A stretch of DNA of 64,000 nt from Micromonospora echinospora (GTDB lineage Bacteria > Actinomycetota > Actinomycetes > Mycobacteriales > Micromonosporaceae), in the NCBI RefSeq assembly GCF_014203425.1, contig NZ_JACHJC010000001.1:5358001-5422000 (forward strand), read 5' to 3'. Positions within the stretch are counted from its first letter, which is position 1; each line of letters opens with the position of its first letter. Shown piece by piece: positions 34,826 to 44,360 of this stretch. The notes beneath the pieces were generated by a model. That model was not told the origin of the DNA, did no database searches, and worked only from the letters and a program-made list of their open reading frames with translations. A program made the translations under genes and the position numbers.

Positions 34826-37528
34826 TCAGCGGCGCAACGTGAGGATCAGGTCGGCGACCAGCGCGGTCCATCCGGTCTGGTGCCAGGCGCCGAGCCCGGC
34901 GCCGTTGTCGCCGTGGAAGTACTCCGGGAAGCAGATCAGGTCGCGCCAGTCCGGATGGGTCTGGAACAGCTGCGCGGCGCCGTAGATCGGTCGCCGTCCC
35001 CACCCGTCGCGGGTGAACAGCGAGATCAGCCGCGCGGAGAGGTCGTCGGCGATCTCGTCGAGCGACCGCTTGACCCCGGAGCGGGTCGGGTACTCGACCT
35101 GGAGGTCGTCGCCGAAGAACGCGGCGTAGTCGCGCAACGCGCTGATCAGCAGGAAGTTCGTCGGCATCCAGATCGGGCCGCGCCAGTTGGAGTTGCCGCC
35201 GAACAGGCCGCTGGTCGACTCGGCCGGCTCGTAGCCGACGCTGAACTCCTGCCCGCCGAGGGTGACGGTGAACGGCTTGTCCAGGTGGGCGCGGGACAGC
35301 GTACGCAGCCCGTACTCGGAGAGGAACTCGTCGGTGTCGAGCATCCGGGCCAGCAGCCGCACCACCTGGTCCGGGGCGACCATCGACAGCAGCCGTTGCT
35401 GGCGGCCGTCCGGCCCGATCCGGCGGCCGCCGATCACCTCGGCGTACTCGGGGCGGTTGGTGAGGAACCAGCGCAGCCGCGCGCCCAGCTCGGGCAGGCG
35501 GCGCATGGTGCGGGCGGTGAGCCGGGTGACGGCTGCCAGCGGCAGCAGCCCGACCACGGAGCGGACCTTGAGCGGCACCTTCGTGCCGTCGGCCAGGCGC
35601 AGCACGTCGTAGAAGAACGCGTCCTCGGCGTCCCAGAGCCCCTGCTCGTACGCCGCCGCGGCGATGTACGCGAAGTGCTCGAAGAACTTGGTGGCGGTGT
35701 CGGTGTACGCGCGGTCGTGCTCGGCCAGCACGATCGCCATGTCGAGCAGGTTGAGCGCGTACATGGCCATCCAGCCGGTGCCGTCGGACTGCTCCAGCAC
35801 CCCGGCGACCGGCAGCGCGGCCGAGCGGTCGAACGGGCCGACGTTGTCCAGCCCGAGGAAGCCGCCCTCGAAGACGTTGTTGCCGCCGGTGTCCTTGCGG
35901 TTGACCCACCAGGTGAAGTTGAGCAGCAGCTTGTGCATGACGCGGGCGAGGAACTCGTGATCACGGGAGCCGTCGATCTCGAAGACCTTCAGCGCCGCCC
36001 AGGCGTGCACCGGCGGGTTCACGTCCCCGAACGCCCACTCGTACGCCGGGATCTGCCCGTTGGGGTGCAGGTACCACTCGCGCAGCAGCAGGAGGATCTG
36101 CTCCTTGGCGAAGCCCGGGTCGACCCGGGCGATGGTCACGCAGTGGAAGGCCAGGTCCCAGGCCGCGTACCAGGGGTACTCCCACGGGTCCGGCATGGAG
36201 ATGACGTCGAAGCTGTTCATGTGCCACCAGGCGCTGTTGCGCCCGTGCCGGCGGCCGGCCGGCGGTGGCGCGGAGCCGGGGTCGCCGGCCAGCCAGCGCT
36301 CGACGTCGAAGTGGTAGAACTGCTTGCCCCACATCAGCCCGGCGATGGCCTGGCGGGCGACCAGGGCCTCGTCGGCGGTGGCGGCGGCCGGGATGACGCT
36401 GTCGAAGAACCGGTTCGCCTCGGCCCGGCGCGCCCAGAGCACGGCGTCGAACCCGTCGCCGAGGTCGGCCGGGGCGGGCGGCCCGGCGGCCGGCGGCGGC
36501 GCGGTGCGGGTCAGCCGCAGCCGGATCTGCCGCTGCTCGCCGGCCGGCACGTCGAGCACGTAGTGCAGCGCGCCCTTGGTGCCGGTGCGCTCCGGGTTGA
36601 CGGTGGCCGCGCCGTTTACCACGTGGTCGTTGATGCCGTCCTTCGGGTACGCGGACCGCCCGGGCAGCCCCCACAGCCGCTCGGCGTTCGTCTCGTTGTC
36701 GCACAGCAGCGGCACCGGGTCGCCGTCGCCCTCCAGCAGCAGTTGCCCGAGCACCCAGTGCTCACCGACGAGCCGGGAACCCGTGCCGACCAGCTTCGGC
36801 ACCCGGTCCGTGCCGGGCAGCCCCCAGGCCCAGGTGTTGCGGAACCAGAGCGTGGGCAGCACGTGCAGGGTCTCGTCGGTGTCACCCCGGTTCGCCACGG
36901 TGATCACCACGCACATGTCGGTCGGCGACGCCTTGGCGTAGTCGACCGTCACCGCCCAGTACCTGTCGTCGTCGAAGATGCCGGTGTCGACCAGCTCGTA
37001 CTCGGTGTCGTCCCGGCCGCGCAGCGCGTTCACCGCGACCAGCTCGTCGTACGGGAAGGCGGCCTGCGGGTAGTGGTAGCGCCAGCGCATGAAGGAGTGC
37101 GTGGGGGTGCTGTCGAGGTACCACCAGTACTCCTTGGCGTCCTCGCCGTGGTTGCCGCCGTCGCCGCCGAGGCCGAACATCCGCTCCTTGAGGATCGGGT
37201 CGCGCCCGTTCCACAGCGCGAGGGCGAAGCAGAACGTCTGCCGGTCGTCGCAGACGCCTCCCATGCCGTCCTCGTTCCACCGGTAGGCTCGGGACCGCGC
37301 GTGATCGTGGGGGAAGTAGTCCCAGGCCGTGCCGTGCTCGCTGTAGTCCTCACGTACCGTCCCCCACGCCCGCTCGGACAGATAGGGGCCCCATGCGCGC
37401 CAGTCCTGCTCCCCGGCGTCGGCCTGGGCGAGCCGGTGCCGCTCGGGGTCGGGGGACGCGGAGGTCGACCGGTCGGTGATCACTGGCACATCTTCGACGC
37501 CGCCGGGGTACTTCTCCACAGCGGCCAT
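34826..37528 (-). CDS. Glucosidase, GH63/mannosyl-glycerate-hydrolase-like family
   Basis: This 900-residue cytoplasmic enzyme belongs to the large bacterial glucosidase group of the GH63 clan. The N-terminus reads DWRAWGPYLSERAWGTVREDYSEHGTAWDYFPHDHARSRAYRWNEDG. The (alpha/alpha)6 barrel part includes GRNSAWWHMNSFDVISMPDPWEYPWYAAWDLAFH, NGQIPAYEWAFGDVNPPVHAWA and SNWRGPIWMPTNFLLI, with acidic residues at typical catalytic positions (WDLAFH, YEWAF). It likely cleaves alpha-glucosidic bonds. Its divergent neighbours are a glycogen-debranching-type glucosidase and a GT4 enzyme, so an intracellular alpha-glucan role is likely. ATG 37528 has a weak RBS, and a later GTG (VPVITDRS) is possible. Confidence 0.88.
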   Translation of the reverse strand: MAAVEKYPGGVEDVPVITDRSTSASPDPERHRLAQADAGEQDWRAWGPYLSERAWGTVREDYSEHGTAWDYFPHDHARSRAYRWNEDGMGGVCDDRQTFCFALALWNGRDPILKERMFGLGGDGGNHGEDAKEYWWYLDSTPTHSFMRWRYHYPQAAFPYDELVAVNALRGRDDTEYELVDTGIFDDDRYWAVTVDYAKASPTDMCVVITVANRGDTDETLHVLPTLWFRNTWAWGLPGTDRVPKLVGTGSRLVGEHWVLGQLLLEGDGDPVPLLCDNETNAERLWGLPGRSAYPKDGINDHVVNGAATVNPERTGTKGALHYVLDVPAGEQRQIRLRLTRTAPPPAAGPPAPADLGDGFDAVLWARRAEANRFFDSVIPAAATADEALVARQAIAGLMWGKQFYHFDVERWLAGDPGSAPPPAGRRHGRNSAWWHMNSFDVISMPDPWEYPWYAAWDLAFHCVTIARVDPGFAKEQILLLLREWYLHPNGQIPAYEWAFGDVNPPVHAWAALKVFEIDGSRDHEFLARVMHKLLLNFTWWVNRKDTGGNNVFEGGFLGLDNVGPFDRSAALPVAGVLEQSDGTGWMAMYALNLLDMAIVLAEHDRAYTDTATKFFEHFAYIAAAAYEQGLWDAEDAFFYDVLRLADGTKVPLKVRSVVGLLPLAAVTRLTARTMRRLPELGARLRWFLTNRPEYAEVIGGRRIGPDGRQQRLLSMVAPDQVVRLLARMLDTDEFLSEYGLRTLSRAHLDKPFTVTLGGQEFSVGYEPAESTSGLFGGNSNWRGPIWMPTNFLLISALRDYAAFFGDDLQVEYPTRSGVKRSLDEIADDLSARLISLFTRDGWGRRPIYGAAQLFQTHPDWRDLICFPEYFHGDNGAGLGAWHQTGWTALVADLILTLRR

Positions 37529-37570
37529 TCTCGTCGTGGCATGTCACACCTCGCTGCCGGTGGAGGAAAG

Positions 37571-39514
37571 TTGATCGACATCCGTTTCGGGCCACGGGTC
37601 TGCGGGGAGCTGTCCGCCGCCGCCGCGCGGGAATGGCTGGTCACGGACGGGCTCGGCGGATACGCCATGGGTACCGTCGCCGGGCTGCGCACCCGCCGGT
37701 ACCACGGACTGCTCGTGGTGGCCGGCGACACGCCCGCGTCCCGAAAGGTGGGACTCGTCAGCCTCGACCCGGCGGTGACCCTGCCGTCGGGGCGGCAGGT
37801 CCGCCTCGGCGCGCACGAGTGGTCCTCCGGCGTGGTCGACCCGCGTGGCTTCGAGCTGCTGGAACGCTTCGACCTCACCGACGGGGTGCCGCGCTGGCGG
37901 TGGCGCATCGGTGACGTGGTGATCGAACGGGAGGTCGCCATGACGTACGGCCGCTCGTGCGTCGCCGTCGTACACCGGTTGATCTCCGGCGGCCCGGTGC
38001 GGCTGGACCTCGCGGCGGCCTGCACCTGGCGAGACGCGCACGGAGAGCGGCGGGCCGACGGCCCGGCGCCCCGGCTGGAGCCGGCGGCCGGCGGCGCGGT
38101 GGTCGACGGCGCGTACCGGCTCGCCGGGCCGGACTGGACCCCGGAGGGGCAGTGGTGGCACGGGGTGCGCCACCGGACCGAGGCCGAGCGCGGCCTGCAC
38201 CCCGACGAGGACCTCTGGTACGCGGGCCGGTTCACCGGCGCGCTCGACGAGCCCGGCGCGACCGTCTCGGTGCTGGCCTGGGCGGACGACCTGGCCGAGG
38301 AGCCGCCACCGGCGACCGCGGTGGTCGAGTCGACCCGGCGGCGCAACCGGGCGGTGGTGGCCGCGGCGAAACCCGGCGACGCGGTCGACGCGACGCTCGC
38401 GCTCGCCGCCGACGCGTTCGTGGTACGCACCGCCACCGGCCCGGACGTGGTCGCCGGCTATCCCTGGTTCGGGGCCTGGTCGCGGGACACGATGATCTCC
38501 TACGAGGGCCTGTTCCTGTGCACGAACCGGGCCGACGAGGGCCGGGACCTGCTGCGGGCGTACGCGGCCACGCTGAACGAGGGGATGCTGGCGAACACCG
38601 CGGACACCGGCCGGGTCGAGTACAACACCGTCGACGCCACGCTCTGGTTCCTGCACGCGGTCAGCCGGCACGTCACTGTCACCGGCGACACCGACCTCGG
38701 CGACGAGCTGCTGCCCGCGCTGCACGGCGTGGTCGAGGCGCACGTGGCGGGCACCCGGTACGGCATCGGCGTCGACCCGGCCGACGGGCTGCTGGCCCAG
38801 GGCGGCCCGCCGGACGTGGCGCTCACCTGGATGGACGCCCGGGTGTACGGGGTGCCGGTGACCCCGCGTACCGGCAAGCCGGTCGAGATCAACGCGCTGT
38901 GGATCAACGGGCTGGCCGGGCTCGCCGAGCTGACCGAGCTGGCCGGACGCGACGCCGCCGGGCTGCACGCCCTGCACCGGCGGGCCGCCGCCGCGTTCCG
39001 GGAGCGGTTCCCCGCCCCGGCCGGCTGGCTGTACGACGTGGTGGACGCCCCCGCACCGGCGTACCCGCTGGGCGGGGCCGCGCACCACGACGACGACCTG
39101 CTGCGCCCCAACCAGCTGCTCGCCTGGTCCCTGCCGTACGCGCCGCTGGAGCCGGACGAGGGCACGCTGCGCCGGCTCACCGAGGCGCTGGTCACCCCGC
39201 TCGGGCCGCGCAGCCTCGCCCCCGGCTCCCCCGGCTACACCGGTCGGCACCGGGGCGGCCCGGCCGAGCGGGACTCCGCGTACCACCAGGGCACGGTCTG
39301 GCCGTGGCTGACCGGGCCGCTGCTCGACGCGTACCGCCGGGCCGGGCTGCCCGCCGACGACCTGCTGGTGGGGCTGGAGGGCCACCTCGCCGAGGACGGC
39401 CTGGGCTCGGTGAGCGAGACCGCCGACGGCGCCGCCCCGCACGCGGCCACCGGCTGCCCGTTCCAGGCGTGGTCGGTCGCCGAGCTGCTGCGCGCGCGGC
39501 GCTCCCGCCGGTAA
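37571..39514 (+). CDS. Amylo-alpha-1,6-glucosidase (glycogen debranching type)
   Basis: This 647-residue enzyme hydrolyses alpha-1,6 branches of glycogen-like glucan. The N-terminal domain has IRFGPRVCGELSAAAAREWLVTDGLGGYAMGTVAGLRTRRYHGLLV. The GDE C-terminal (alpha/alpha)6 domain has DVVAGYPWFGAWSRDTMISYEGLFL, ADTGRVEYNTVDATLWFLHAV, VEINALWINGLAGLAEL and AYHQGTVWPWLTGPLLDAY. The catalytic acids are expected in the WSRD and late QGTVWPW regions. I chose TTG 37571 because GGAGG lies four bases upstream and the protein then starts with the family's usual LIDIRFGP; ATG 37541 lacks an RBS. A GT4 gene follows after 129 bases. Confidence 0.9.
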   Translation: MIDIRFGPRVCGELSAAAAREWLVTDGLGGYAMGTVAGLRTRRYHGLLVVAGDTPASRKVGLVSLDPAVTLPSGRQVRLGAHEWSSGVVDPRGFELLERFDLTDGVPRWRWRIGDVVIEREVAMTYGRSCVAVVHRLISGGPVRLDLAAACTWRDAHGERRADGPAPRLEPAAGGAVVDGAYRLAGPDWTPEGQWWHGVRHRTEAERGLHPDEDLWYAGRFTGALDEPGATVSVLAWADDLAEEPPPATAVVESTRRRNRAVVAAAKPGDAVDATLALAADAFVVRTATGPDVVAGYPWFGAWSRDTMISYEGLFLCTNRADEGRDLLRAYAATLNEGMLANTADTGRVEYNTVDATLWFLHAVSRHVTVTGDTDLGDELLPALHGVVEAHVAGTRYGIGVDPADGLLAQGGPPDVALTWMDARVYGVPVTPRTGKPVEINALWINGLAGLAELTELAGRDAAGLHALHRRAAAAFRERFPAPAGWLYDVVDAPAPAYPLGGAAHHDDDLLRPNQLLAWSLPYAPLEPDEGTLRRLTEALVTPLGPRSLAPGSPGYTGRHRGGPAERDSAYHQGTVWPWLTGPLLDAYRRAGLPADDLLVGLEGHLAEDGLGSVSETADGAAPHAATGCPFQAWSVAELLRARRSRR

Positions 39515-39643
39515 CGCGTTACAGACCGGCAACCGGCGCGTCGCCGCCGGTTATCGACCCCTCGGCAGGATGGGTGGCGGCCCCACCGGACGCCCGCGGC
39601 GACGCCGCCGGAGGTGGGGACACCACAACTCAAAGGGGGCCGC

Positions 39644-40969
39644 GTGTCAGCTGACGCCGAAGTGATCGACATCCAGCCCGCCCGGCGCCTGCGGGTGCTG
39701 CTGCTCTCCTGGGAGTACCCGCCGGTGCTCGTCGGCGGCCTCGGCCGCCACGTCCACGCGCTGTCCGTCGCGCTGGCCGCCGCCGGGCACGAGGTCACGG
39801 TCGTCACCCGCCACGCCGAAGGCGCACCCCTGGAGGAGTACGCCGACGGCGTACGCGTCGTCCGCGCCGCCGAGGACCCCGTCCGCTTCCCCCTCGCCAC
39901 CGGCTCGCTGCTGGCCTGGACCATGGCCTTCAACCACACGCTGACCCGGGCCGCGCTGCGCGCCACCTCCTCCGGCGCCTACGACGTCATCCACGCCCAC
40001 GACTGGCTGGTCGCGCACACCGCCGTCACGCTGGCCGAACACCTGGACGTGCCACTCGTGACCACCATCCACGCCACCGAGGCCGGCCGGCACCAGGGCT
40101 GGCTGCCGGAGGAGATGAACCGCACCATCCACGGCGTCGAGCACTGGTTGAGCAACGCCTCCGGGCGGGTGATCGCCTGCTCCGGGTACATGCGCGACCA
40201 GGTGGCCCGGCTGTTCGGCGTACCGTCCGGGCGCATCGACGTGGTCGCCAACGGCGTCGACAACCGGGCCTGGCGGGCCCGGCCGCACGCGGTGGCCTCG
40301 GCCCGGGCCCGCTTCGCGGCGGGCGGGCCGCTCGTCGGGTACGCCGGCCGGCTGGTCTACGAGAAGGGCGTGCAGCACCTGGTGCACGCCGTGCCGCGCC
40401 TGGCCGACCGGCACCCCGGCCTGCGGGTGGTGATCGCCGGGGACGGCCCGTACAAGGACGAGCTGGTCGACCAGGCGCGGCGGCTGCGCCTCGGCGACAC
40501 GATCCGGTTCGCCGGCTTCATGGACTCCACCCAGCTTCCCGCCGTGCTCGCCGCCACCGACGCCACGGTGATCCCCAGCCTCTACGAGCCGTTCGGCATG
40601 ATCGCGCTGGAGGCGGCGGCCGCCGGCGCGCCTCTGGCGGTGGCCCGCACCGGCGGGCTGGCCGAGATCGTCGAGCCCGGGGTGACCGGGGTGACGTTCC
40701 CGCACGGCGACCCGGACGCGCTGGCCGGCGCCGTCGACCGGCTGCTCGCCGACGAGGTCTTCGCCCGCCGGGTGGCGCGCCGGGCCCGGACCATGGTGAC
40801 GCAGCGGTACGCCTGGTCGGCGATCGCCGCCCGCACCGCGGGCAGCTACGCCGCCGCGCGCCGCGACCACGACGCGTTCCATGCCCGCCGGGCCACCGCC
40901 CTGCTGGCCCGGGATCGTTCCGCGATCACCATTCCGGAAGGGAATCTGCTTGCCGGTACGGCCAGTTAG
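39644..40969 (+). CDS. GT4 family glycosyltransferase
   Basis: This 441-residue GT-B enzyme starts at GTG 39644 with AAAGGGGG upstream. The N-terminal Rossmann domain has LLLSWEYPPVLVGGLGRHVHALSVALAAAGHEVTVVTRH and VIHAHDWLVAHTAV. The C-terminal nucleotide-sugar domain has VVANGVDN, VGYAGRLVYEKGVQHLVHAV, and the E-x7-E signature EPFGMIALEAAAAGAPLAV. The GG-hinge EYPP...GGLGRHV pattern is shared with actinobacterial alpha-glucan synthases such as GlgM/GlgA, which fits the debranching enzyme upstream. A maltose-1-phosphate or glycogen synthase role is inferred, not proven. Confidence 0.88.
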   Translation: MSADAEVIDIQPARRLRVLLLSWEYPPVLVGGLGRHVHALSVALAAAGHEVTVVTRHAEGAPLEEYADGVRVVRAAEDPVRFPLATGSLLAWTMAFNHTLTRAALRATSSGAYDVIHAHDWLVAHTAVTLAEHLDVPLVTTIHATEAGRHQGWLPEEMNRTIHGVEHWLSNASGRVIACSGYMRDQVARLFGVPSGRIDVVANGVDNRAWRARPHAVASARARFAAGGPLVGYAGRLVYEKGVQHLVHAVPRLADRHPGLRVVIAGDGPYKDELVDQARRLRLGDTIRFAGFMDSTQLPAVLAATDATVIPSLYEPFGMIALEAAAAGAPLAVARTGGLAEIVEPGVTGVTFPHGDPDALAGAVDRLLADEVFARRVARRARTMVTQRYAWSAIAARTAGSYAAARRDHDAFHARRATALLARDRSAITIPEGNLLAGTAS

Positions 40970-41048
40970 GGCATGACGTTCCGCCAGGCGATAGGTACCG
41001 TCCGATCCGTTGGCTATTGTGGACCACTGACCAGCGGTGAGGAGTGCG

Positions 41049-43340
41049 GTGCGGGACGTAGTGATCGCCGGACGGTACCGCCTGCTCGACCTGGTCGGCC
41101 GGGGCGGGATGGGCCAGGTCTGGCGGGCGCGCGACGAGGAGCTGCACCGTGAGGTCGCGGTGAAGCAGGTCGTGCCGCCGAACTGGCTCGCCGAGAACGA
41201 GCGGGACGAGTTGCGCGCCCGGACGCTGCGCGAGGCGCGTACGTCCGCGCGGCTCAACCACCCCAACGTGGTCCGCGTCTACGACGTGGTCCGGGTCGAG
41301 GGCGACCCCTGGCTGGTCATGGAGTACGTCCCGTCCCGCTCCCTCCAGGAGATCGTCGAGGCCGACGGGCCACTGCCGCCCGGGCGGACCGCCGAGATCG
41401 GGCTGGCGGTGCTCGCCGGGCTGCGCGCCGCGCACGACGCCGGGGTGCTGCACCGGGACGTGAAACCCGCCAACGTGCTGCTCGCCCGGGACGGCCGGGT
41501 GCTGCTCACCGACTTCGGGCTGGCCGTGTTCCAGGGCGGCGACGGCGCCATGACCCGCCCCGGCCTGGTCCTCGGCTCCCCCCAGTACGTGGCGCCGGAG
41601 CGGGCCGCCGAAGGCGTGTCGAGCGTCGAGGCGGACATGTGGTCGCTCGGCGCCACGCTGCACGCCGCCGTGGAGGGCCGCTCGCCGTACGCCCGCAGCA
41701 CCGCCATGGCGACGCTCGCCGCGCTCGCCACCCGGCCGCCCGACCCCGCGCCGCACGCCGGTCCGCTGACGCCGGTGCTGGCCGGGCTGCTGCGGCGCGA
41801 CCCGCGCGCCCGGCTCGGCCACCACGAGACCGCCCGCCTGCTCGGCGTGGCCGCGGTGTCCGACGCCGACGCGACGGCGGGCAGCGGGTCCGTGGGCCGG
41901 TCCGCCGTACCGCCCGACCGGCTGTCCGCCGGGCGCGAGGGCGACGCTCGGGGACGTCCCCCTGGCGCGGGCGCCGGTGACGAGCCGGCGACCCGGGCGG
42001 CGGGCGCCGTGTACCCGGACCTGATGCCGCCGGCCGCCGCCGCCCGCGCCTGGAGCCGGGCGGCGAAGCGCAGCGAGTGGGCCCCGCCCGCCGAGGGCGA
42101 CCAGGCGACCCCGGCCGGTGCGTCCGACTCCGCCGACCTGCCCGGCCCCTCCGGCGAATCCGGCCGGTCCAGCCCTTCCGGCGCCGCCGCCCGCTCCGGC
42201 CAGTCCGGGCACACCGGGCCGGTGGACCGCTCCGGGCAGTCCGGCCCGGTGGGCTCGGCGGATCGACCCGAGCCGCCGCCGCGACCACGCTCCGAGCCAC
42301 CGCAGCGGGACCGGTCCGGCGAGCTGGGGCGGGCGGAGCCCGCCGCGACCGCGCCGGCGGAGCCGCCCCGGGAGGCCCCGGACCGTCCGGGTCCGGTCAG
42401 CCTCGGCCCGACGGTCCTCACCAGCTTCGTCGACCCGGGAAGCCCGACCGGCCCCGAGTCCGCGCCCCGCGCCGACGCGCTGAGCCCGGTGCGCATCGCC
42501 GGCCCGGACGCGGCGCCGGTCGCCCGCCCGGCCCCGGTCGCCCACAGCGGCCCCGCCGACAGCGGCGCGCTGCGGGCCGGTCCGCCCTCGCCCACCGGGG
42601 TTCCCCGCCCCGCTGACCGCCCGCTCGACGCCGAGGATCAGAAGCGGCTGCAACGCTGGGGTCTCGCCGTGGGCGCGGTGCTGCTCGCCGTGGCGACCGG
42701 CGTCGGCACCGCGCTGGCGGTCACCGACGGCGCCGACGACCATCCGGAGGCGCGCAGGTCCAGCGAGACCGTCGTGCAGCCCTGGGACCGCCCGCCCGGC
42801 GGCCCGGGCGCGCCCCCTCCCCCCTTTCCCTGTGTCCGGCCGGACGTGACGGGCACGCCGGTCCGCAAAGGCCCACCCCCCGAGGACCCGGCGGTGAACG
42901 TGCCGGCCGGCTGGGTCTGGCCCGCCGACACCGGCGGCTTCCACATCGCCCTGCCCGCCGGGTGGCTGCAACTGCGCTCCGGCGACACGACCTGCTTCCA
43001 GGACCCGGCCACCCGGCGCATCCTCGGCGTCGAGCCGTACCCGGGTGGAGATCCGGTGGGCCGGCTGCGGTCGTCCGAGCGGGACCTGACCTCCGCAGGG
43101 CGGCTGCCGCAGTACGAGAAGGTCCGGCTGGCCGCCGACGGTCCGGGCGCGGAGTGGGAGTGCCGGTGGACCGCGCCGTACGGCGAGCGGATGCACGCGT
43201 TGCGCGTACTGCCCGGTCAGCGGGCCGGGTGGACGCTCGGCCTGACCACGTCCGACGACGACTGGGCCGCCGCGTCGAAGCAGTTCGCCGTCATCCGGGC
43301 GAGCCTCGGAACGGTCCGGCCCACCCGTACCGCGGGCTGA
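41049..43340 (+). CDS. Ser/Thr protein kinase, PASTA-less membrane type
   Basis: This 763-residue kinase starts at GTG 41049 (GAGGAG five bases upstream). The kinase domain (about 8-275) is complete: glycine loop GRGGMGQVW, catalytic Lys39 in VAVKQV, LHRDVKPANVLL with Asp137, DFG at 155-157 and APE-like YVAPERAAEGVSSVEADMWSLG. A low-complexity Pro/Ser/Gly-rich linker of about 250 residues follows, one TM segment near 537 (GLAVGAVLLAVATGVGTALAV) and an extracellular domain of about 190 residues with VPAGWVWPADTGGFHIALPAGWLQLRSGDTTCFQDP. The C-terminal part may sense an envelope signal. No substrate is suggested by neighbours. Confidence 0.93.
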   Translation: MRDVVIAGRYRLLDLVGRGGMGQVWRARDEELHREVAVKQVVPPNWLAENERDELRARTLREARTSARLNHPNVVRVYDVVRVEGDPWLVMEYVPSRSLQEIVEADGPLPPGRTAEIGLAVLAGLRAAHDAGVLHRDVKPANVLLARDGRVLLTDFGLAVFQGGDGAMTRPGLVLGSPQYVAPERAAEGVSSVEADMWSLGATLHAAVEGRSPYARSTAMATLAALATRPPDPAPHAGPLTPVLAGLLRRDPRARLGHHETARLLGVAAVSDADATAGSGSVGRSAVPPDRLSAGREGDARGRPPGAGAGDEPATRAAGAVYPDLMPPAAAARAWSRAAKRSEWAPPAEGDQATPAGASDSADLPGPSGESGRSSPSGAAARSGQSGHTGPVDRSGQSGPVGSADRPEPPPRPRSEPPQRDRSGELGRAEPAATAPAEPPREAPDRPGPVSLGPTVLTSFVDPGSPTGPESAPRADALSPVRIAGPDAAPVARPAPVAHSGPADSGALRAGPPSPTGVPRPADRPLDAEDQKRLQRWGLAVGAVLLAVATGVGTALAVTDGADDHPEARRSSETVVQPWDRPPGGPGAPPPPFPCVRPDVTGTPVRKGPPPEDPAVNVPAGWVWPADTGGFHIALPAGWLQLRSGDTTCFQDPATRRILGVEPYPGGDPVGRLRSSERDLTSAGRLPQYEKVRLAADGPGAEWECRWTAPYGERMHALRVLPGQRAGWTLGLTTSDDDWAAASKQFAVIRASLGTVRPTRTAG

Positions 43341-43540
43341 ACGCCACCCGTCCCATCACCGACAGTCGGCGTGGCGCCGGCCGCCCGTCCCGCCATACTT
43401 CCGGGTGACCGCGGTACGCCGTCGGGCGCCCGCGGCACCCCTTCCCCAGTGGACCGTCCGGCTGATGCCCCGCTGTCGCACGGGCTGACTACAGTGGCGT
43501 AGTTTTTGTGGATCAAGATCTTCGGGAAGGGCGAGCCGAG

Positions 43541-44350
43541 ATGATGGGACCGTCCCACGCGCTCTCGGGCGCGTCGGTGTGGCTGACCGGCTCCTGGGCG
43601 ATGGCCCAGTTCGCGGACTACCACCAGACACCGCTGGCGCTGGCGGTGGGCACCGCGGTATGCGCGGGCGGGGCGCTCTTTCCCGACCTCGACCTGTCCG
43701 GGAAGGTCACCCGCAATCAGGGCGGCGCGACAGTGGCCCGTACGTTCGGCGTGTTCAGCCTCTTCGTCGCCGAGGTGATGGAGAAGATCTCGCTCGGCGT
43801 CTACTACGCCACCAAGCTCAGCAAGGATCCGCGCCGCAACAACGGGCACCGCACGCTCACCCACACCATCCCGTTCACGGTGCTGGTCGGCTGGGGCACC
43901 ACCGCGCTCTGCGCCCACTACGGCAAGTGGGCGGTCGTCGGAATCCTCTTCTTCATGATCGGCCTGGCGTTGCGCGGGCTGTTCGACAGGTGGGCCGAAC
44001 GCGCCGGCTGGGTGGTGGTCACGCTGGTGTCCGCCGCCGCGGCCTGGTTCACGTTCGCCAACCTGCCCGGCGACCGCGGCTATCCGATGATCGGCCTCGC
44101 CGTCGGCGTGGGCTGTTTCGTGCACATCCTCGGCGACATGATCACCCGGGCCGGGGTGCCGATCCTCTGGCCCATCCCGATCAAACGCCGCATGTGGACC
44201 ATGATCGGGCTGCCCAACAAGATCGCCCTGCGTACCGGCAGCAAGGCCGAGACGGTGGTGCTGCGCACCGCGATGACGATCCTGTCCGTGCTGGCCGCGG
44301 TGGGGCTGGTCGCGCCCTCGGTGCTGCAGCGCTTCGACATCCAGGTGTAG
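43541..44350 (+). CDS. Membrane-bound metal-dependent hydrolase, YdjM family
   Basis: This 269-residue membrane protein starts at ATG 43541 (GGAAGGG upstream; a GTG at 43508 is less likely). It has MMGPSHALSGASVWL, CAGGALFPDLDLSGKVTRNQGG, NNGHRTLTHTIPFTVLVGWG and FVHILGDMITRAGVPILWP, the His/Asp pattern (PSH, PDLD, HR..TH, HxxxD) of YdjM/DUF457 membrane hydrolases, which probably bind metal. About six TM helices are present. These proteins are linked to phospholipid or nucleotide-lipid turnover, but the substrate is unknown. Confidence 0.88.
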   Translation: MMGPSHALSGASVWLTGSWAMAQFADYHQTPLALAVGTAVCAGGALFPDLDLSGKVTRNQGGATVARTFGVFSLFVAEVMEKISLGVYYATKLSKDPRRNNGHRTLTHTIPFTVLVGWGTTALCAHYGKWAVVGILFFMIGLALRGLFDRWAERAGWVVVTLVSAAAAWFTFANLPGDRGYPMIGLAVGVGCFVHILGDMITRAGVPILWPIPIKRRMWTMIGLPNKIALRTGSKAETVVLRTAMTILSVLAAVGLVAPSVLQRFDIQV

Positions 44351-44360
44351 CCCGGGCGGG

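Noticed and set aside
37541..37570. ATG 37541 as the start of the debranching-type glucosidase
   Set aside because: It lacks an RBS, whereas TTG 37571 has GGAGG four bases upstream and gives the usual family N-terminus. The ATG cannot be fully excluded.
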